DNA of 9,791 nucleotides from Desulfuromusa sp. (GTDB lineage Bacteria; Desulfobacterota; Desulfuromonadia; Desulfuromonadales; Geopsychrobacteraceae): contig JAUVCS010000020.1 in assembly GCA_030590745.1 (NCBI GenBank), forward strand, positions 1 through 9,791. The letters are read 5' to 3'. Numbering within the stretch: position 1 is the stretch's first letter; every line of letters starts with the position of its first letter. The translations under genes and the position numbers were made by a program. Below are positions 6,469-9,791 of this stretch, in pieces. A model generated the notes under the pieces. It had not been told where the DNA came from and searched no databases. It worked only from the letters and a program-made list of their open reading frames with translations.

Positions 6469-8706
6469 ATGTTGAAAAAAGTATTATTGACACTTTTTTT
6501 GTTGAGTCTTGCGGTGTTGGCTGTTGCGCAGGATCTTAGAGTGTCAGATGTTCAGATCGAGGGGGTTATCCGGGTTGAAAACTCTGTGGTGTTGGCAGAA
6601 ATATCGATTGAGCCCGGGGATCTTGTCTCACCAGAAGATATCGATCGGGCGATGCAGAATATCTTTAAATTAGGATATTTCGACGATATTTCTGCAGAAA
6701 TGACTGAGGTACAGGGGGCTAAGATTCTTACCTTTGTTGTCCATGAACTCCCTTTGATTCGTAAAATCGAGTTTTCCGGAAATGACAAATTAAAGGAAGA
6801 GAAGCTACGTCCCCTCTTAACGATGAGAACACCTTCCATTTATAACCGGTCTAAAATTGAGGCGAGTGTTCTGCAGATCAAGAATCTTTACATTGAAGAT
6901 GGTTATTATGCCGCAAAGATAAAACCAGACTTACAAGTTGATGATAAAAATGAGGCGACACTGATTTTTGAGGTTGTTGAAGGGAAGAAGGTTCTGATCC
7001 AGGACATCTCATTTATTGGTAATACCGCTTTTGATAAGGATGAATTGATCGATAAAATGGAGACCAAAGAGCGCTGGTTTCTGTCCTGGATGACTGACAG
7101 GGGAATTTATAATAAGGATGCGATGCTTCTCGATGTTGAGAGGATCAAGGCGGCTTATCATGATGAAGGGTATCAATATGTCAAAGTGAGACAGCCCCAG
7201 GTTACACTGATAGATGATAATAAGTATCTGGAAGTAGTTATAGAGATAGATCCGGGGATCCAATACAGGGTTGGAAAAGTAATGGTTTCCGGTGACCTGA
7301 TGCATTCGCAGGAAAAAATGTTGCGGTTAGTAAGATTAAAACCTGGAGATATTTTTAGTACAGCAGAGTTGCGTGACACCATTCTGAGGTTGACAGATAT
7401 TTATGCAGATAATGGTTATGCATACGCAAATGTAACACCACTAACTGCCAGAGTTAAAAATCAACAGTTGATCGATTTGAATCTGGAAGTCGAGCAGGGT
7501 CCTCGGGTTTTTGTTGAACGGATCGAAATTACCGGTAATACAAAAACTCGTGATAAGGTTATTCGTAGAGAAATACCGATCCTCGAGGGGGACCTTTCTC
7601 GTTCACGAGGGGTTAAGGAGGCAAAACGACGGATTCGTAATCTCGGCTTTTTTGATGATGTGACGGTGACCAATAAGCCTGGTTCCGATGAGGCAAAAAC
7701 AATCCTCGGAGTTGCCGTGACCGAGCGTCCAACCGGAACCTTCTCAATCGGTTTGGGTTACTCTTCGGTTGATAGTGTTATGGCTCAGGGATCAATTTCT
7801 CAGGAGAATCTTTTTGGTTACGGGTTGCGGCTTTCTCTCAGTGGTGCTGTTGGTTCCAAGAGTACCACCTACTCCCTGGGGCTCACTGACCCACACTTTC
7901 TTGATACTGATTGGACACTGGGGGGGACACTTTACAATGATGAAAGAGAATATAGTGACTATGACGAAGACCGGATTGGTGGAACAATACGGGCCGGTCA
8001 CCCCATCGGCAGGAAATCAAAACTCTATCTGACCTATCGATATGAAGAGCAGGAGGTCTCTGATATTAGTAGAGACCTCACTGATACAATTCAGGAAGAA
8101 GCAGGGACTTCAACTCTATCATCTTTAATGACTCAGATAATTCGTAATAGTACCGACTTTTATGAGGATCCGAGTCGAGGAGGGGTCACTAAGCTAAGTA
8201 CGGAATATGCTGGGTTGGGCGGCACGGAACACTTTCTTAAGTCAATTGCTGATCACCGTCATTTCTTTCCGTTGCCATTTGGGGGAACAGTTTTTTCTAT
8301 TCATGGTGAGATCGGTCATGTGACATCAACAAACAGTGATGATGTCTCGATTACCGAGAAGTTTTTCCTGGGAGGAATTCGTACCATTCGGGGGTTTGAG
8401 CACCGGGAGGTTGGTCCGAGAGAAGATGGTGATTATGTTGGTGGCACTAAAATGGGATATTTTAACTTTGAATTTTTGTTCCCCATTTATAAAAGTCTTG
8501 GATTAAAGGGGGTTCTGTTCTACGATACCGGCAACGTTTGGACTGAAGATGAGAATTATTTTTCAAGCATGCGTAACAGTGTTGGGTTTGGAATTCGTTG
8601 GCGAAGTCCGATGGGTCCGTTACGCTTTGAGTGGGGGTATAATCTATCACCAAGAGATTATGAAGAGGATTCAGTCTTTGAATTTACCATAGGAAAAGCT
8701 TTCTAA
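6469..8706 (+). CDS. bamA: Outer-membrane protein assembly factor BamA
   Basis: Core of the BAM machine that folds and inserts beta-barrel proteins into the outer membrane. The 745 residues begin with a signal peptide (MLKKVLLTLFLLSLAVLAVA, predicted cleavage after the AVA at 18-20). Five periplasmic POTRA domains follow, at about 22-95, 96-172, 174-264, 266-345 and 346-424, each with the beta-alpha-alpha-beta-beta pattern and a late Gly-Phe/Tyr element such as LGYFDD, DGYYAA, EGYQYV, NGYAYA and LGFFDD. The 16-stranded Omp85 barrel occupies about 425-745, carries the IRGF motif (640-643, equivalent to the VRGF lid motif) and ends in the beta-signal FEFTIGKAF with terminal Phe. It is somewhat shorter than E. 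coli BamA (810), mainly through shorter barrel loops by inference. Arginine codons AGA/AGG are common here, especially at 7081-7500, unlike lysS. skp follows after 25 bp. Confidence 0.97.
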   Translation: MLKKVLLTLFLLSLAVLAVAQDLRVSDVQIEGVIRVENSVVLAEISIEPGDLVSPEDIDRAMQNIFKLGYFDDISAEMTEVQGAKILTFVVHELPLIRKIEFSGNDKLKEEKLRPLLTMRTPSIYNRSKIEASVLQIKNLYIEDGYYAAKIKPDLQVDDKNEATLIFEVVEGKKVLIQDISFIGNTAFDKDELIDKMETKERWFLSWMTDRGIYNKDAMLLDVERIKAAYHDEGYQYVKVRQPQVTLIDDNKYLEVVIEIDPGIQYRVGKVMVSGDLMHSQEKMLRLVRLKPGDIFSTAELRDTILRLTDIYADNGYAYANVTPLTARVKNQQLIDLNLEVEQGPRVFVERIEITGNTKTRDKVIRREIPILEGDLSRSRGVKEAKRRIRNLGFFDDVTVTNKPGSDEAKTILGVAVTERPTGTFSIGLGYSSVDSVMAQGSISQENLFGYGLRLSLSGAVGSKSTTYSLGLTDPHFLDTDWTLGGTLYNDEREYSDYDEDRIGGTIRAGHPIGRKSKLYLTYRYEEQEVSDISRDLTDTIQEEAGTSTLSSLMTQIIRNSTDFYEDPSRGGVTKLSTEYAGLGGTEHFLKSIADHRHFFPLPFGGTVFSIHGEIGHVTSTNSDDVSITEKFFLGGIRTIRGFEHREVGPREDGDYVGGTKMGYFNFEFLFPIYKSLGLKGVLFYDTGNVWTEDENYFSSMRNSVGFGIRWRSPMGPLRFEWGYNLSPRDYEEDSVFEFTIGKAF
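8053..8079 (+). repeat. Short perfect inverted repeat inside bamA
   Basis: A 9-bp perfect stem (GAGGTCTCT at 8053-8061 with AGAGACCTC at 8071-8079) encloses a 9-base loop. It is in the barrel coding region, where the protein reads EVSDISRDLTD, probably a turn or extracellular loop. No function is evident and it may be chance. Confidence 0.6.
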
Positions 8707-8731
8707 TAACATAATATTACAGGAGAAAAAG

Positions 8732-9247
8732 ATGAAGAAAATTATTATTGTACTGCTTGCTGTCCTTTTGCTGGCAACACCTGCTTTTGCTGAAATAAAG
8801 ATTGCTTACGTCAATCTACAAAAAGCATTGAATGACTCTGTTGCTGGTGCTCAGGCAAAGAGTGCGATTGCTGCACAGGCAACAGAATATGAAACAGAGT
8901 TTAAAATAAAACAAGACACATTCTTGAAGTTGAAGAATGAGCTGGAAAAACAGGGTGCCCTTCTTTCCGACACTGCTAAGGCAGAGAAAATAAAAGAGTA
9001 TCAAACTCAGGTAGCAAATTTACAAAAATTTCAGAATGATGCTCGGCGGCAACTTCAGCAGGAAGATGAAAAGCGGACTCAGGCAATTCTCAAAGAGCTT
9101 TCTGTGATATTACAGAAATTTGGTAAGGATGGTAATTACACAATGATTATTGAAAAAAGTGAGGGAGGTCTTATTTACGTTGCTGATAATATGATTGACT
9201 TAACTATTCAACTCATTGAGGCATATGACGAAAGTAAAAAGAAATAA
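8732..9247 (+). CDS. skp: Periplasmic chaperone Skp/OmpH
   Basis: Trimeric 'jellyfish' chaperone that holds unfolded outer-membrane proteins in the periplasm on their way to BamA. The 171 residues match the family. The signal peptide MKKIIIVLLAVLLLATPAFA is predicted to be cut after AFA at residue 20. Then comes the conserved mature start IKIAYVNLQKALNDS (22-36). The long Lys/Glu/Gln-rich stretch at about 40-125 is strongly helical and should form the coiled-coil tentacles. The C-terminal YTMIIEKSEGGLIYVADNMIDLT (136-158) completes the small beta body, as in OmpH-family proteins. AGGAG at 8721-8725, six bases before the ATG, is the best ribosome binding site in the window, suiting a highly expressed chaperone. 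Its place between bamA and lpxD is the classic arrangement. Confidence 0.95.
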   Translation: MKKIIIVLLAVLLLATPAFAEIKIAYVNLQKALNDSVAGAQAKSAIAAQATEYETEFKIKQDTFLKLKNELEKQGALLSDTAKAEKIKEYQTQVANLQKFQNDARRQLQQEDEKRTQAILKELSVILQKFGKDGNYTMIIEKSEGGLIYVADNMIDLTIQLIEAYDESKKK

Positions 9248-9296
9248 AAACAACCAGCTAAGCTTGGGTTGGGCATTCTAATACAAAGATTATATC

Positions 9297-9791
9297 ATGG
9301 CAAACTTACAGAAATTAGCAGATTTGGTTGGTGGAAAACTGGATGGTGATCCTGATTTGAATATCCTTCAGGTTGCTCCGATTGATCAGGCTCAAGCGGG
9401 AGATATCACTTTTGTTGCCAACCCAAAATATCTGGGAAAACTGGAAAAATGTCACGCATCAGCAGTAATCCTAGCCCCCGGGGTTAAAGCACCCGGGAGT
9501 ATGAATCTGATTGTCTGTGACAATCCATATCTGGCTTTTGCAAAAATTCTCACTTTCCTGCAGGTTGCTGAGCGACCAGTCAAGGGGATCATGGCGGGAG
9601 CTTTCGTTGCCGAAACTGCTGAAGTGGACGAAGCGGCGACAGTTTATCCTGGCTGCGTTATTGGCGAGAGGGTCAAGTTGGGGGCCGGAACGGTTCTCTA
9701 TCCAGGGGTTGTCATTTATGATGATGTAATCGTTGGCAAAAATTGTTTACTCCATGCCAAATCTGTTGTTCGTGAGGGGTGCCGTTTACAT
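9297..9791 (+). CDS. lpxD: UDP-3-O-acylglucosamine N-acyltransferase LpxD (3' partial)
   Basis: Third step of lipid A synthesis: transfers a 3-hydroxyacyl chain from acyl carrier protein to UDP-3-O-acylglucosamine in the cytosol. The frame is open from ATG 9297 to the window edge, giving 165 of an expected 340 or so residues. The N-terminal uridine-binding domain (about 1-97) contains the typical ITFVANPKYLGKL (37-49) and the VCDNPYLAFAKIL segment (73-85). From about residue 101, hexapeptide repeats of the left-handed beta-helix begin (FVAETAEVDEAATVYPGCVIG..., with I/V-G-x4 turns). The catalytic His and the C-terminal helix lie beyond the window. No convincing Shine-Dalgarno is seen in the 49-base gap after skp; translation may rely on an AT-rich leader or on coupling. 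fabZ and lpxA would be expected next. Confidence 0.95.
   Translation, partial: MANLQKLADLVGGKLDGDPDLNILQVAPIDQAQAGDITFVANPKYLGKLEKCHASAVILAPGVKAPGSMNLIVCDNPYLAFAKILTFLQVAERPVKGIMAGAFVAETAEVDEAATVYPGCVIGERVKLGAGTVLYPGVVIYDDVIVGKNCLLHAKSVVREGCRLH

Noticed and set aside
9248..9296. Possible promoter or terminator between skp and lpxD
   Set aside because: TTGGGT has no -10 at proper distance, and no stem longer than about 4 bp is present; the gap looks like a plain intercistronic spacer.
9476..9497. CCCCGGGG and CCCGGG GC-rich palindromes
   Set aside because: They encode ordinary Ala-Pro-Gly turns in lpxD; no repeat family or spacing suggests a site.
9511..9729. Open frame of 72 codons within the last 300 bases
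   Set aside because: It is an out-of-frame shadow of lpxD, whose own frame is open to the window edge and matches the family residue by residue.

Overview
The window is a compact, entirely plus-strand stretch of a Gram-negative chromosome. The organism must have an outer membrane with LPS and lipoproteins, because the genes bamA, skp, lpxD and a LolC/E-LolD lipoprotein releaser are present. The order lysS - lolC/E - lolD - bamA - skp - lpxD is one I associate with Desulfuromonadales-type Deltaproteobacteria (Geobacter/Desulfuromonas/Pelobacter relatives). Moderate GC content and codon use fit that, but the assignment rests on recalled gene order, not on a search.

Left part (1-2798): the acidic, unrecognised C-terminal end of a protein (1-234) runs by a one-base overlap into an OppC/DppC-type ABC permease. 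The permease overlaps by four bases a small YchJ-like/NTF2-fold protein. A 60-bp imperfect inverted repeat with REP/BIME-like features (GGAG next to a small palindrome at each end) fills the gap to mutM, the formamidopyrimidine-DNA glycosylase. A hotdog-fold acyl-CoA thioesterase follows 14 bases after mutM.

Middle part (2799-6405): a 161-bp gap carries a plausible sigma-70 promoter for lysS (class II lysyl-tRNA synthetase). lysS is followed 25 bp later by a single LolC/E-type permease and, with an 8-bp overlap, by the ATPase lolD. These two would extract mature lipoproteins from the inner membrane for delivery to the outer membrane.

Right part (6406-9791): a strong-looking promoter (perfect TATAAT, 17-bp spacer) overlaps the end of lolD and drives bamA. 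Then come skp (periplasmic chaperone for unfolded outer-membrane proteins) and lpxD (lipid A acyltransferase), which runs off the window. Together lol, bam, skp and lpx form an envelope-assembly cluster covering lipoprotein export, barrel insertion, barrel chaperoning and lipid A synthesis.

This is mostly a conserved housekeeping region. I did not find an undescribed biological system. The points most worth checking are the REP/BIME-like element at the mutM start, the unrecognised 5' gene joined to a lone permease, and a patch of unusual arginine codons in bamA.
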